A DNA stretch of 64,000 nucleotides from Haladaptatus salinisoli. Its GTDB lineage: Archaea; Halobacteriota; Halobacteria; Halobacteriales; Haladaptataceae. Each line of letters opens with the position of its first letter. Within the stretch, counting starts at the first letter, position 1. The stretch spans positions 2,220,823-2,284,822 of the forward strand of contig NZ_CP085327.1 in NCBI RefSeq assembly GCF_020614375.1, written 5' to 3'. The notes beneath the pieces were generated by a model. The model had not been told where the DNA came from. It saw nothing but the letters and a program-made list of their open reading frames with translations, and ran no database searches. This document shows positions 44,548 through 53,716 of this stretch, piece by piece. Position numbers and translations under genes: made by a program.

Positions 44548-46371
44548 ATGGATACGATTGTGTGGGTGCTTCTCGGAATCGCGGCCTACTGGTTCGCCCT
44601 GCTCGCGCTTCGGGCGAACGATATGCTGCCGCCGTATCTCGGTATGCAGGGGCCGATTCTGACGCTGCACACGCAGAGAGGAAAGCGACTGCTCGACCGC
44701 CTCGCCCGTCCGAAGCGATTCTGGCGAGCGTGGGGGAACTTCGGTCTCGGCATCGCGCTGGTCGTGATGGCCGGGACGTTCCTCCTCCTCGTCGTACAGG
44801 CGATTCTCGTCCTCCAAAATCCGCCGGAGCCGTCCGCGGTCACGCAACCGCGAAACGTGCTCGTCATCCCCGGCGTCAACGATTTCCTCCCGCTCTCGGT
44901 CGCCCCGGAGATAATGTTCGGGCTGCTCGTCGGACTGGTCGTCCACGAGGGGGGACACGGTATCTTCTGCCGGGTCGAGGACATCGAGATAGAGTCGATG
45001 GGCTTGGCGCTGCTCGCCGTCCTTCCCATCGGCGCGTTCGTCGAACCCGACGAGGAGAACCGGAGGCGAGCCGACAGGGGGAGCCAGAGCCGGATGTTCG
45101 CGGCGGGCGTGACGAACAACTTCGCGGTCACGCTGCTCGCGTTTCTGCTCCTCTTCGGTCCGGTGATGGGGTCGATAACCGTCGCGTCCGGCGCGGCGGT
45201 CGGCGGCGTGTTCAAAGGGTCGGCCGCGGACGACGCCGGACTCCAGCGCGGCGATAGAATCGTCGCGGTCAACGGGAAGGCGGTCGAGAACAACGCCGAC
45301 CTCGAATCGAAACTCGCCACCATCGAGAGCAGGAGCGTGTCCGTCACCGTCGAGCGCGGGGACGAAAAAACCAACATGACCATCCAGCGCTCGCTGCTCG
45401 TCACGGGAGTCGCGGTGGACTCGCCGTTCGCGTCGGAGCAAAATCGGAACTCCGGCGTCGATAAGGGCGAACGAATCACCGCCGTCAACGGCACCCGGGT
45501 CTACACGGAGCAGGCGCTGAACCGACAGCTCGCGAACAAGAAGGTCGCCACCCTGACGGTGAACGGCTCGCAGGTGACCGGGCCGGTCGGGGCGCTCTCG
45601 ACCGTCCAGGAGGGCGGCCCGGCCAGCGAGACGCGACTGAACTCCGGCGATTCCATCGTCATCACGGCCATCGACGGAACCCGAATCACCAACAGCAGCG
45701 ACTTGACCCGCACCCTCGACCGGTACGAACCGGGGCAGACCGTGACCGTCGAGGCCTACGCGAAGGAGGGCGGGGAGTACGTCCGTCACACGTACGACGT
45801 GACGCTCGGCCGGAACAGCGGCGGCGAGGCCATCGTCGGCATCCTCGTCGCGCCGGGCACCTCCGGCGTCGCGGCGAGCGGTTTCGGGACGGAGCTCTAC
45901 CCCGCGGAGACGTTCCGCGACCTCGTCGCGGGGCAGTTCCTCTCCGTCTTCGGCGGCGGCGGCGACGGACCGCTCAAGACGTTCCTGCTCGGCGTCGGCG
46001 GGACTCTGTTGCTCCCGTTCGCCAGCCTCTCGATGCCCGTCAACTACAACTTCGCCGGATTCGTCGCGTCGAACAGCAACTTCTACGCGGTACAGGGGCC
46101 GCTGTCGGTACTCGGCGGCGGCGCGTTCCTGCTGGCGAACGCCCTGTTCTGGACGGGGTGGATAAATCTCAACCTCGGCTTCTTCAACTGCATCCCGGCG
46201 TTCCCGCTGGACGGCGGCCACCTCCTGCGGATGGGTGCCGAGGCGGTCGTGTCGCGCCTCCCGACGAGCCAGGGTCGGCAGGTGACGACGATGATAACGA
46301 CGAGCGTCGGATTGACGATGCTCGCCAGCCTCGTCCTCATGGTGTTCGGACCGCAACTGCTGGCGGGGTAG
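44548..46371 (+). CDS. Site-2 protease (M50) with PDZ-like domain
   Basis: The product is 607 residues. Two N-terminal helices are followed by VGLVVHEGGHGIFCRVEDIEIESMG (zinc motif HEGGH), a large periplasm-facing PDZ-like region (about 210-430, with AGLQRGDRIVAVNGKAVENN-type loops and several Asn-x-Ser/Thr sequons), and C-terminal helices with FNCIPAFPLDGGHLL, the second catalytic motif. This layout matches large MBTPS2-like enzymes. Together with the gene at 37942 it gives two intact site-2 proteases in the window. Confidence 0.94.
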   Translation: MDTIVWVLLGIAAYWFALLALRANDMLPPYLGMQGPILTLHTQRGKRLLDRLARPKRFWRAWGNFGLGIALVVMAGTFLLLVVQAILVLQNPPEPSAVTQPRNVLVIPGVNDFLPLSVAPEIMFGLLVGLVVHEGGHGIFCRVEDIEIESMGLALLAVLPIGAFVEPDEENRRRADRGSQSRMFAAGVTNNFAVTLLAFLLLFGPVMGSITVASGAAVGGVFKGSAADDAGLQRGDRIVAVNGKAVENNADLESKLATIESRSVSVTVERGDEKTNMTIQRSLLVTGVAVDSPFASEQNRNSGVDKGERITAVNGTRVYTEQALNRQLANKKVATLTVNGSQVTGPVGALSTVQEGGPASETRLNSGDSIVITAIDGTRITNSSDLTRTLDRYEPGQTVTVEAYAKEGGEYVRHTYDVTLGRNSGGEAIVGILVAPGTSGVAASGFGTELYPAETFRDLVAGQFLSVFGGGGDGPLKTFLLGVGGTLLLPFASLSMPVNYNFAGFVASNSNFYAVQGPLSVLGGGAFLLANALFWTGWINLNLGFFNCIPAFPLDGGHLLRMGAEAVVSRLPTSQGRQVTTMITTSVGLTMLASLVLMVFGPQLLAG

Positions 46372-46392
46372 TCCGGTTTCGAAACGCCCCGG

Positions 46393-46908
46393 TTACTCCT
46401 CGAGACCCATCCGCTCGTAGAACTCCTCGGGCGTGTCGGGAATGCGATCGAACTCGCCGAAATCGCGCTCGTGGTGGCGGATTATCTGCTCGACGATCCA
46501 CGAACTGAACGTCTCGTCGAACTGCCACTCGCCGGCGGGACTCGTCACTTCGAACCGGTCGTCGGTGGCGAAGGCGACGTAGACGTGGTAGAAACCGAGG
46601 ATGACGTCCGCGAACTCGCGCGCTTTCGTGCCGCTCTCTTCCCGTTTCTCTTCCAGTTCCTCGTAGCCCGCGTCGGTGAGTTCGAAGTACTTCCGGTCGG
46701 GTTCGTCCTCGCGCTCGATTCGTTCGGCCCACCCCTTCTCCTCGAACTTGTAGAGGATGGGGTACACCGACCCGTAGGACGGTTCCCAGTGGCCGCCGCT
46801 TATATCACGGATCTCTTTCAGTATCTCGTACCCGTACCGCGGCTTTTGATTCAGAAGTTCGAGCACTAGGTACGAGATCAGGCCTTTCGGCGGGCCACTT
46901 TTCCGCAT
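46393..46908 (-). CDS. PadR family transcriptional regulator
   Basis: The product is 171 residues. The PadR winged helix runs from GLISYLVLELLNQKPRYGYEILKEIRD through GSVYPILYKFEEKGW to DRKYFELTDAGYEELEEK, followed by a C-terminal helical part (about 105-165). It is divergent from the chlorite dismutase fusion at 47089 and may control it. The ligand is unknown. Confidence 0.93.
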   Translation of the reverse strand: MRKSGPPKGLISYLVLELLNQKPRYGYEILKEIRDISGGHWEPSYGSVYPILYKFEEKGWAERIEREDEPDRKYFELTDAGYEELEEKREESGTKAREFADVILGFYHVYVAFATDDRFEVTSPAGEWQFDETFSSWIVEQIIRHHERDFGEFDRIPDTPEEFYERMGLEE

Positions 46909-47088
46909 CGACTGGGGGTTTAAGTCGTGTTTTTGAAAGGCTTTCGGTACCGGCGGTACGCCGAAGAATTACATCAATTGTCAAAAACGGGTAACAATAC
47001 CGCCTCGCCGAACCGACCGACCGTCGCGGCGTCCGACGGCCGAGACGGACTCAAAACATCCTTGTCCGGTCGCTCCCAACCCCCGCGT

Positions 47089-48576
47089 ATGCCGAGAAAG
47101 GCCCCACCGACCCGCGAAGGGTGGTACGCGCTCCACGACTTCCGAACCGTCGACTGGAAGGCGTGGCGGGACGCCCCCGAGCGAGTCCGCGAGAACGCGC
47201 TGAGCGACGGAGTCGAGTTCCTGCAAGCCCGCGAGAACGTCGTCGACGCCGAGGACGGGTCGTCCGCCGTGTTCAGCGTCATGGGACACGGCGCCGACCT
47301 GCTGGTCCTCCACTTCCGCCCGACGATGGCCGACCTCGACACCGCGGAGCGAGCGTTCGAACGAACGGGATTCGCCGACTTCACGGAGCGGACCGATTCC
47401 TACGTCTCCGTGACCGAAGTGGGCGGATACACCTCCGACGAGATGGTGAAAGACCCCGACGAGATCGAGGACACCGGGATGGCCCGCTACGTGGCGAGCA
47501 AACTCTACCCCGACGTGCCCGACGCCGAGTTCGTCTGCTTCTACCCGATGAACAAGCGCCGACTCGGGGAGGACAACTGGTACGACACGCCGTTCGACGA
47601 GCGGAGCGAGATGATGGCGAGCCACGGCGAAATCGGGAAGGGGTACGCCGGGAAGGTCACCCAGATAATCACCGGCAGCATCGGGATGGACGACTTCGAG
47701 TGGGGCGTCGACCTGTTCAGCAACGACCCGACGAACATCAAAGACCTGCTGTACGAGATGCGCTTCGACGAGGCGAGTTCGCGCTACGCCGAGTTCGGGT
47801 CGTTCTACTTCGGGCGGCGGTTCCCGCCGGAAGACCTCCCGGCGTTCATGGCCGGCGAGGAGATTCCGACGCCCGAGGACGCCCACCCGCACGGAGGCGG
47901 TCGCGGACGGGCGGGGGCGCACGATCACGGCGAGCAGGGGGGCGCAAGTGCGCACGCCCGCGGAACCGAAGGCGGACACCCGCACGGCGGCGACGGATCG
48001 GACGACGTCCGCGGCGAACTCGAGGACCTCGACATCTACGCCGGAAAACCGCACGGCGAGGACGTGTACGCGATGGTGCTCTACTCGGAGGCCGACGCCG
48101 AGGAACTGTTCGACGAGGTCGACGGCTTGCGGAGCAACTTCGACCACTACGACACGCACGTGAAGACGGCGGTGTACGGCGGCGAGGTGCGGTCGGCGGT
48201 CGTCAGCATCTGGGAGACCGAGAGCGCCGCCGAGACGGCGGGCGGTTTCCTCGCCGACCTGCCGGGCATCGTCGGTCGCGCCGGCGAGGAGAGCGGGTTC
48301 GGCACGATGGGGATGTTCTACACCGTCGAACCCGACCGTCGCGAGGACTTCGTCGCGAAGTTCGAGACGGTCGGCGACGTGCTGACCGACACGGAGGGCC
48401 ACTTCGACACCGAACTGCTGGCGAACCACGAGGACGAAAACGACATGTTCATCGCCAGCCAGTGGCGCTCGAAGGAGGACGCGATGGACTTCTTCCGGAG
48501 CGACGCCTTCCGCGACACGGTGGACTGGGGCCGGGACGTGCTCGCCGACAGACCGCGGCACGTGTTCCTCGCGTAG
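47089..48576 (+). CDS. Chlorite dismutase-like/ABM fusion heme protein (PitA-type)
   Basis: The product is 495 residues. Residues 1-265 form a chlorite-dismutase/ChdC-type domain, with the heme-proximal region ASHGEIGKGYAGKVTQIITGSIG and FGSFYFGRRFPPEDL. A linker of about 60 residues (about 266-325) is rich in His, Gly and Asp. Residues 330-495 are an antibiotic-biosynthesis-monooxygenase-like domain (VYAMVLYSEADAEELFDEV..., MFYTVEPDRREDFVAKFETV). Haloarchaea make heme by the siroheme route, so a coproheme decarboxylase role is not assured. ATG at 47089 is chosen because the upstream extension is non-coding. Confidence 0.88.
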   Translation: MPRKAPPTREGWYALHDFRTVDWKAWRDAPERVRENALSDGVEFLQARENVVDAEDGSSAVFSVMGHGADLLVLHFRPTMADLDTAERAFERTGFADFTERTDSYVSVTEVGGYTSDEMVKDPDEIEDTGMARYVASKLYPDVPDAEFVCFYPMNKRRLGEDNWYDTPFDERSEMMASHGEIGKGYAGKVTQIITGSIGMDDFEWGVDLFSNDPTNIKDLLYEMRFDEASSRYAEFGSFYFGRRFPPEDLPAFMAGEEIPTPEDAHPHGGGRGRAGAHDHGEQGGASAHARGTEGGHPHGGDGSDDVRGELEDLDIYAGKPHGEDVYAMVLYSEADAEELFDEVDGLRSNFDHYDTHVKTAVYGGEVRSAVVSIWETESAAETAGGFLADLPGIVGRAGEESGFGTMGMFYTVEPDRREDFVAKFETVGDVLTDTEGHFDTELLANHEDENDMFIASQWRSKEDAMDFFRSDAFRDTVDWGRDVLADRPRHVFLA

Positions 48577-48597
48577 GCGTTCGCGTCGCTCCGTCTC

Positions 48598-48630
48598 TCG
48601 CACGGAACGCCGGAGCGTTCTCGCGTGCGA
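48598..48630 (+). terminator. Hairpin downstream of the dismutase fusion gene
   Basis: TCGCACG..GAACGC (48598-48610) pairs with GCGTTC..CGTGCGA (48615-48630), a strong stem starting about 22 nt after the stop codon. No U-run follows, so its use as a terminator is inference. Confidence 0.45.
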
Positions 48631-48824
48631 AGTAGACCCCCGGCGCGCCGAAGTTCGACGGCGCGGGGTGAAAGTGAAATTCGGCCACAAAAAACTCGGC
48701 ACCGTCATTCGATTTTCGAGTCGAAACGAAGGCCGCCGGAAGGAGCACTCCGCGCCGCAACCAAAACCCCCTTGCCTACGGGTGAGTAACTAACCTATAA
48801 GAAAATCGAGGGTGAAATAAGCGC

Positions 48825-49724
48825 ATGACAAAGCGACACGTTACGCTCCCCGAGTCCGCCGAAGCGGGCGTCCGCGGGTTCATCGACGAAGTGGACGACC
48901 GCCTCGCAGGCGACGAGGACACGTGCGACGTGGTCGAGGAAGTGCTCGTCGATCTGCACGGCGACCGCGACGCGTACGAGGCGTGGCAGAACGGCGAACA
49001 GGTATCGAACGCGGAGCGCGTTCGCCTCCAGAGCTACGACCCCTGCAACGCGACGCTGGAGAGCGAGTACTACGCCGAGAAGGACGAGGAGACGTTCCGC
49101 GAGTCGAAACACCTCCAGTGGCTCTGGCGGCAGTTCGACGCGACGCCGATGGCCGACAACGTGGAATTCGCGCTTCGCTTCCGCCAGATGCTCGCGAACC
49201 ACCTCTTCGAGGAGTGCGGCGACGACTGTCGGTTCTTCAAGGGCATCTCGTTCACCTACGGACACAACATCCGAATCGGCGACAACACGGTCGTCCACGA
49301 CGACGTGCACCTGGACGACCGCGGAAAACTGACCATCGGAAACCGGTGTTCCATCAGCGACGGCGTCCACATCTACAGCCACGACCACGACGTGGTCGAC
49401 CAGACCGAGGTGACGAACTACCACACCGTCGTCCGCGACGACGTGCGACTCACCTACGACGCGATGGTTCGCGCCGGCGTCGAAGTCGGCGAGAACGCGC
49501 TCGTCGGCGCGCGGGCGGTCGTCCAGAGCGATATTCCGGCGCATCACGTCGCGGTCGGAATGCCGGCGAAGAGCATCCGCGTGAAACCGGGGTGGGAAGA
49601 CGAGGCCGTCCCCGTGGACGACGTCCCGCCGACCGAGAAGGAAGCGCGGCGCATCGACTACGAACTCCCCGACGACCTGGACCAGTTCGACGAGTTTCGG
49701 CGCGACTTCGACCCGTCGGACTAA
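48825..49724 (+). CDS. Left-handed beta-helix O-acyltransferase
   Basis: The product is 299 residues. A helical N-domain (about 1-125) is followed by hexapeptide repeats: ISFTYGHNIRIGDNTVVHDDVHLDDRGKLTIGNRCSISDGVHIYSHDHDV (catalytic His in SHDHD), then YDAMVRAGVEVGENALVGARAVVQSDIPAHHVAVGMPAKSI. This matches maltose/galactoside acetyltransferase-like enzymes. A tataag box at 48796-48801 places the start at 48825 with almost no leader. Confidence 0.92.
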   Translation: MTKRHVTLPESAEAGVRGFIDEVDDRLAGDEDTCDVVEEVLVDLHGDRDAYEAWQNGEQVSNAERVRLQSYDPCNATLESEYYAEKDEETFRESKHLQWLWRQFDATPMADNVEFALRFRQMLANHLFEECGDDCRFFKGISFTYGHNIRIGDNTVVHDDVHLDDRGKLTIGNRCSISDGVHIYSHDHDVVDQTEVTNYHTVVRDDVRLTYDAMVRAGVEVGENALVGARAVVQSDIPAHHVAVGMPAKSIRVKPGWEDEAVPVDDVPPTEKEARRIDYELPDDLDQFDEFRRDFDPSD

Positions 49725-49763
49725 CCCGCACTGTTTTTCTCCCGTGAGGTCGTGGTGCGGACT

Positions 49764-50843
49764 ATGCGACGCCGTACGTACCTCCGGTCGATTGCGCTCG
49801 GCATCACCGGGCTCGCCGGATGCACGGAGTCGTCCGGCGGTACGACTCAGACTCCGACGACGAAGCGCGTTCCGGGGGTGCGCGTTAAAACGGTCGCTAT
49901 GAATCTCGAAGTGCCGTGGGGTGTCGACTTCGACTCGAACGGCGACCTCTATCTCGCCGAGCGACCGGGCCGTATCCGGCGTATCCGCCCGAACGGGAAC
50001 AAAGTCGTCGCCGACTTCACGAAGCAGGTGGCTCACAGCGGCGAAGGCGGTCTACTCGGACTCGTCTTGCACCCGGAAGACGAGGAGCTAGCGTACACGT
50101 ACCAGACCTACAAACGGGGCGGAAAACTCCAGAACCGAGTCGTCCGCCACCGCGTCGACGACGGGTTCGAACCGGAACGAACCATCCTCGACGGAATCCC
50201 GGCCTCGTCGATTCACGACGGCGGTCGACTCGCCGTCCACGACGGTTCGCTGTACGTCACCACGGGGGACGCCGGAAGCGGGGGACGAGCGCAGGACAAG
50301 CAGTCCCTCGCCGGAAAAGTTCTCAGGCTGACGCTCGACGGAAAGCCGCATCCGGACAACCCCTTCGGAAACGAGGTGTTCACCTACGGCCACCGCAACC
50401 CGCAGGGACTCGCGTTCCGCGACGGAACCCTCTTCAGCACGGAACACGGCCCCGACGAGGACGACGAGATAAACGTCCTCGAAGCCGGAAACAACTACGG
50501 CTGGCCCGAGGTGACCGGAAAGAGCGAGCGGTTCACCGACCCCCTCGCGACGTACACGCCGACCATCGCGCCCGGCGGCGCGACCTTCTACGACGGCCCG
50601 ATAACGGAGTGGCGCGGTGATTTCTTCTTCGGGACGCTCGCGGGGAGACACCTCCGCCGAGTGCGATTCGACGGTCGACGGGTGGTCGAACAGGAACGCA
50701 TCCTTGACGGTGCGTACGGTCGCCTCCGGACGGCGTTCACCGGGCCGAACGACCACCTGTACGTGACGACCAGCAACCGGGACGGTCGCGCGGAGAGTCC
50801 CGCACCGCAGGACGACCGCGTTCTCATGCTTCAGCCCGCGTAA
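49764..50843 (+). CDS. PQQ-dependent sugar dehydrogenase-type lipoprotein
   Basis: The product is 359 residues, a six-bladed beta propeller of the aldose sugar dehydrogenase family: VPWGVDFDSNGDLYLAERPGRIRRI, GLLGLVLHPE, YGHRNPQGLAF and EHGPDEDDEINVLEAGNNYGWPEV. The start MRRRTYLRSIALGITGLAGC carries a twin-arginine pattern and a lipobox (LAGC), so it is exported folded and anchored by lipid. ATG at 49764 gives the signal peptide. The PQQ is probably obtained from outside, as haloarchaea rarely make it. Confidence 0.93.
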   Translation: MRRRTYLRSIALGITGLAGCTESSGGTTQTPTTKRVPGVRVKTVAMNLEVPWGVDFDSNGDLYLAERPGRIRRIRPNGNKVVADFTKQVAHSGEGGLLGLVLHPEDEELAYTYQTYKRGGKLQNRVVRHRVDDGFEPERTILDGIPASSIHDGGRLAVHDGSLYVTTGDAGSGGRAQDKQSLAGKVLRLTLDGKPHPDNPFGNEVFTYGHRNPQGLAFRDGTLFSTEHGPDEDDEINVLEAGNNYGWPEVTGKSERFTDPLATYTPTIAPGGATFYDGPITEWRGDFFFGTLAGRHLRRVRFDGRRVVEQERILDGAYGRLRTAFTGPNDHLYVTTSNRDGRAESPAPQDDRVLMLQPA

Positions 50844-51173
50844 TCTCGATAGGCGACGACCGCGACTTCGGCGCGTCGTACCCCCCGACGCCTTCTTTTC
50901 CTCGTACCCCCCGACGCCTTCTTTTCCTCGTTCACCCCGACGAGCTCGCCCTTTCACCCGTCGGTTCGGAGGCTTCCGAGCGAGTTTTCGAAGTCCGTCG
51001 GCGACCGCTCGGCTGGACATCGGTCGGGACGACGCGAGAGGCAAGAAGCGCGGCGAGGACCCGAACGCCGCGGCGAGATACCGCAAGCGAGAGCGAGCCC
51101 AGCCGACTCGTCAACGAGCGTTCTAAAGTTGGCAGATAGGTACGTGCGAAGCTACCAAGTACCACGACGACGT
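50844..51173. other. 330-nt spacer with a 26-bp tandem repeat
   Basis: Two identical 26-bp units lie at 50876-50901 and 50902-50927, with a partial third unit at 50928-50942 that differs by a few bases. Each unit ends in a run of T (cttcttttcc), which could also serve as a terminator for the sugar dehydrogenase gene. The rest of the spacer is GC-rich with no open frame I trust. Confidence 0.7.
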
Positions 51174-51467
51174 ATGTCACCATGGAGCATGAACGTCTGG
51201 GGGTGGATCGTCCTGTACGTCGTCCTCTTCGCAGGGTTACAGCTACTCATCTATCGGTTCCTGCGCAGCGACGAGGACTCGCCGCTGTTGCAATCGACGC
51301 CGCCGAGTCCGGAGCAGAGCGCGCCGGACGACGTGCGAAAGGAGAGCGTCTTGGAGGAGTTCCGCGAGGACGACCCCGACGTGCGCCAGTGTCCCCACTG
51401 CGGAACCGAGAACGGGACGGAGTACACCTTCTGCCGCGAGTGCGTCGAACCGCTCGGCGTGTGGTAG
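51174..51467 (+). CDS. Membrane-anchored zinc-ribbon protein (DUF7577-like)
   Basis: The product is 97 residues. One N-terminal membrane helix (WGWIVLYVVLFAGLQLLIYRF) precedes an acidic linker and a C-terminal zinc ribbon, CPHCGTENGTEYTFCREC. ATG at 51174 is chosen; a TTG further upstream is less likely. The family name is a best guess. It probably acts in the cytoplasm, tethered to the membrane. Confidence 0.75.
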   Translation: MSPWSMNVWGWIVLYVVLFAGLQLLIYRFLRSDEDSPLLQSTPPSPEQSAPDDVRKESVLEEFREDDPDVRQCPHCGTENGTEYTFCRECVEPLGVW

Positions 51468-51543
51468 CTCCGCGTCGTTCGGCTCGTCGCAATCCGGCGC
51501 GGTGTAGCCACGCTTTTCCCGCTCGGGCTCCCACTCGAAGCCA

Positions 51544-52242
51544 ATGGCCCGCGCCGTCGCCATCAACGTCGCCGCGAACACGAACCAGCCCGGCGTCCGC
51601 GGCCCGATTCGGCCGGACGGAAGCTTCGAGTACGTCCCGATTCCGGAGTCCGAGCCGACGACTCGCCCGGTGCCGACCTACGCCGACCTCGACCTCTCGG
51701 TGGAGTTGCCGGAGGGGGCGAAAGCGTCGCCGGTTCACCTCGATCCGGAGTTCGCGGAGTACCCGTGCTGCGAACGCTACACCTACGGCGACCCCTTCGG
51801 GGTGAAAGCCCGGCCATTGTTGGAACTCGACGAGGGCGATTACGTCTTCTTCTACGCCACGCTCTCGACGGTCGGGAAACCGGAGCGGGAGTGGATTCCG
51901 CCGAGGTGGGGCGCGTACGTCATCGGGCAGTTCCGGTTGGCGCGGGAGCCGATTCCGGGGGCGGAGTTCGCGGCCCTCGACGCGGAGGTGCGGGACCTTT
52001 TCGACAACAACGCCCACCTGAAACGCGACGAGTTCGACGCGGCGGTGCTGTTGGAGGGTGCGGCGGACGGGTCGGAGCTGTACGACACCGCGATTCCGCT
52101 GAGCGGCACCGAGGGGGCGACGGCGAATCGGCTGGTGACGGAGCTATCGAGCGATTCGGGGAAGGGGCCGTGGTGGCGCAGGCCGATGCGGTTCGAGCAA
52201 GACGGTGTGGAGGAGATTTTGGGACTGCGGGAGAATCGGTAG
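51544..52242 (+). CDS. Nmad3-type putative nucleotide-modification protein
   Basis: The product is 232 residues. The core is MARAVAINVAANTNQPGVRGPIRPDGSFEYVPIPE, then DPEFAEYPCCERYTYGD and LLELDEGDYVFFYATLS. I recognise the Nmad3 (nucleotide modification associated domain 3) pattern, a family found near DNA-modification systems. No partner enzyme is visible in the immediate neighbourhood. The substrate is unknown. Confidence 0.78.
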   Translation: MARAVAINVAANTNQPGVRGPIRPDGSFEYVPIPESEPTTRPVPTYADLDLSVELPEGAKASPVHLDPEFAEYPCCERYTYGDPFGVKARPLLELDEGDYVFFYATLSTVGKPEREWIPPRWGAYVIGQFRLAREPIPGAEFAALDAEVRDLFDNNAHLKRDEFDAAVLLEGAADGSELYDTAIPLSGTEGATANRLVTELSSDSGKGPWWRRPMRFEQDGVEEILGLRENR

Positions 52243-52320
52243 TACCGGTAGTGATTCCCGCGATAGGCGGGTGGAGTGACGCGGGCGGAAAGTCCACGGT
52301 GCGAGTTCCGGAGCGTACCT

Positions 52321-52557
52321 TCAGACTCCCCACGCGATTCTGTCCCACAACCGCTCGTAGCAGTAGTACGTGCCGGTTTTGACGACGTTCGTGGCGACAC
52401 CGATGCTCACCGCGTCCGTCGTGTTTCCGGTGATTAACAGCGCGACGCCGACGGTGACGACGAGCATGAACACTCGATAGCAGAGCGTCTTGACCACCGC
52501 CCGCGAACGGAGTTGGTTCGGGTACCGCGTGACGTACCGCCTCAGACCGGTGTTCAT
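52321..52557 (-). CDS. DUF2061 membrane protein
   Basis: The product is 78 residues. SRAVVKTLCYRVFMLVVTVGVALLITGNTTDAVSIGVATNVVKTGTYYCYERLWDRIAWG matches DUF2061 over nearly its full length, with two helices. ATG at 52557 is chosen (MNTGLRRY) over the longer in-frame start. Function unknown. Confidence 0.9.
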   Translation of the reverse strand: MNTGLRRYVTRYPNQLRSRAVVKTLCYRVFMLVVTVGVALLITGNTTDAVSIGVATNVVKTGTYYCYERLWDRIAWGV

Positions 52558-52723
52558 GTGCTCACGCACTCTTACATAAGGTAAAGTAGTTACGCTAGGT
52601 TCTGAATGTAATCTCGATGGGTTACGTGTGATCTTGCAGGTCGGCGAGGACGGGCGTTCCACTACTCGAAGCGCTTGCGAGATGTTGGGTTCGGAGGGAG
52701 AAACTGACGAAAAGGGTGCGGTA

Positions 52724-52794
52724 TGCGCCGACCGGGAGTCGAACCCGGGCTATGAGCTTGGGAAGCTCATGTCCTACCACTAGACCACCGGCGC
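52724..52794 (-). tRNA. tRNA-Gly(CCC)
   Basis: The minus strand folds into a standard cloverleaf: acceptor GCGCCGG/TCGGCGC (one G-U), D-arm GGTCTAGTGGTAGGAC, anticodon stem TGAGC/GCTCA with loop TTCCCAA (anticodon CCC), and T-arm CCGGG-TTCGACT-CCCGG. No intron, no encoded CCA. Confidence 0.96.
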
Positions 52795-52910
52795 GCACCG
52801 CACTCGATTTCTTCGCTCCACCGTCACTTCAACGTAGCGCTTCCGGACGTTCGTCGAGAAATTCGCGACCGGCGGGGAGGTTTTAGTCATCAGCCGACCA
52901 ACAGCCGACG

Positions 52911-53705
52911 ATGATCGACCTCGAACTCTCGGAGGAGGAACTCGAAGCCCACCGCGAGCACATCACCGCGTTCGTCCGCGAGAAAGCGGCGGAGGCGGGC
53001 ACCGATTCGGCGGTTCTCGGGCTGTCTGGCGGCATCGACAGCACGCTGACGGCGCACCTCGCGGTCGAAGCGCTCGGGAAGGAGAACCTCCACGGACTCG
53101 TCATGCCCGGCGCGGTGAGTCGGGAGGACAACATGAGCGACGCCGAGTGGGTCGCCGCGGAGCTGGAGATTCCCTACGACGTATTCGAGATAAACCCCGT
53201 CGTGGACGAGTTTTTGAACACTTACTCCGAAGCCGCGGGCGACCAACTGGCGGTCGGCAACGCTCGCGCCCGCACGCGTGGGGTGTTCAACTACCTCGTC
53301 GCCAACCACGAGGGGGCGATAGTGCTCGGCACCGGAAACCGCACCGAGGCGCTGGTCGGCTACTTCACGAAGTACGGCGACGGCGCGGTCGACTGCCACC
53401 CAATCGGCAACCTCTACAAACAGCAGGTTCGCCAACTCGCCGCGCACGTCGGCGTGCCGGACGAACTCGTGGAGAAAGAACCCACGGCCGGGCTGTGGGC
53501 GGGTCAGACCGACGAGGGGGAACTGGGTATCGACTACGACACCCTCGACGCGATTCTGGCGCTCCACGTCGACGGACCGCTCTCCGTCGCCGCGACCGCC
53601 CGACAGGTCGAAGACGCGACCGAGGAGGACGTGCGGCGAATCGACGCGATGTACGACCGAAGCGCGCACAAACGCGCCGTCCCGCCGTCGCCCGACCCTC
53701 TGTAA
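52911..53705 (+). CDS. nadE: NAD+ synthetase
   Basis: It converts deamido-NAD to NAD+. The 264-residue product is the short ammonia-type form. It has an N-type ATP pyrophosphatase with LGLSGGIDSTL (SGGIDS at 39-44), ARARTRGVFNYLVAN, GTGNRTEALVGYFTKYGDGAVDCHPIGNLYK and AGLWAGQTDEGELG. No glutaminase domain is present, so free ammonia is the nitrogen source. Confidence 0.96.
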   Translation: MIDLELSEEELEAHREHITAFVREKAAEAGTDSAVLGLSGGIDSTLTAHLAVEALGKENLHGLVMPGAVSREDNMSDAEWVAAELEIPYDVFEINPVVDEFLNTYSEAAGDQLAVGNARARTRGVFNYLVANHEGAIVLGTGNRTEALVGYFTKYGDGAVDCHPIGNLYKQQVRQLAAHVGVPDELVEKEPTAGLWAGQTDEGELGIDYDTLDAILALHVDGPLSVAATARQVEDATEEDVRRIDAMYDRSAHKRAVPPSPDPL

Positions 53706-53716
53706 CTTCCCTTTCG

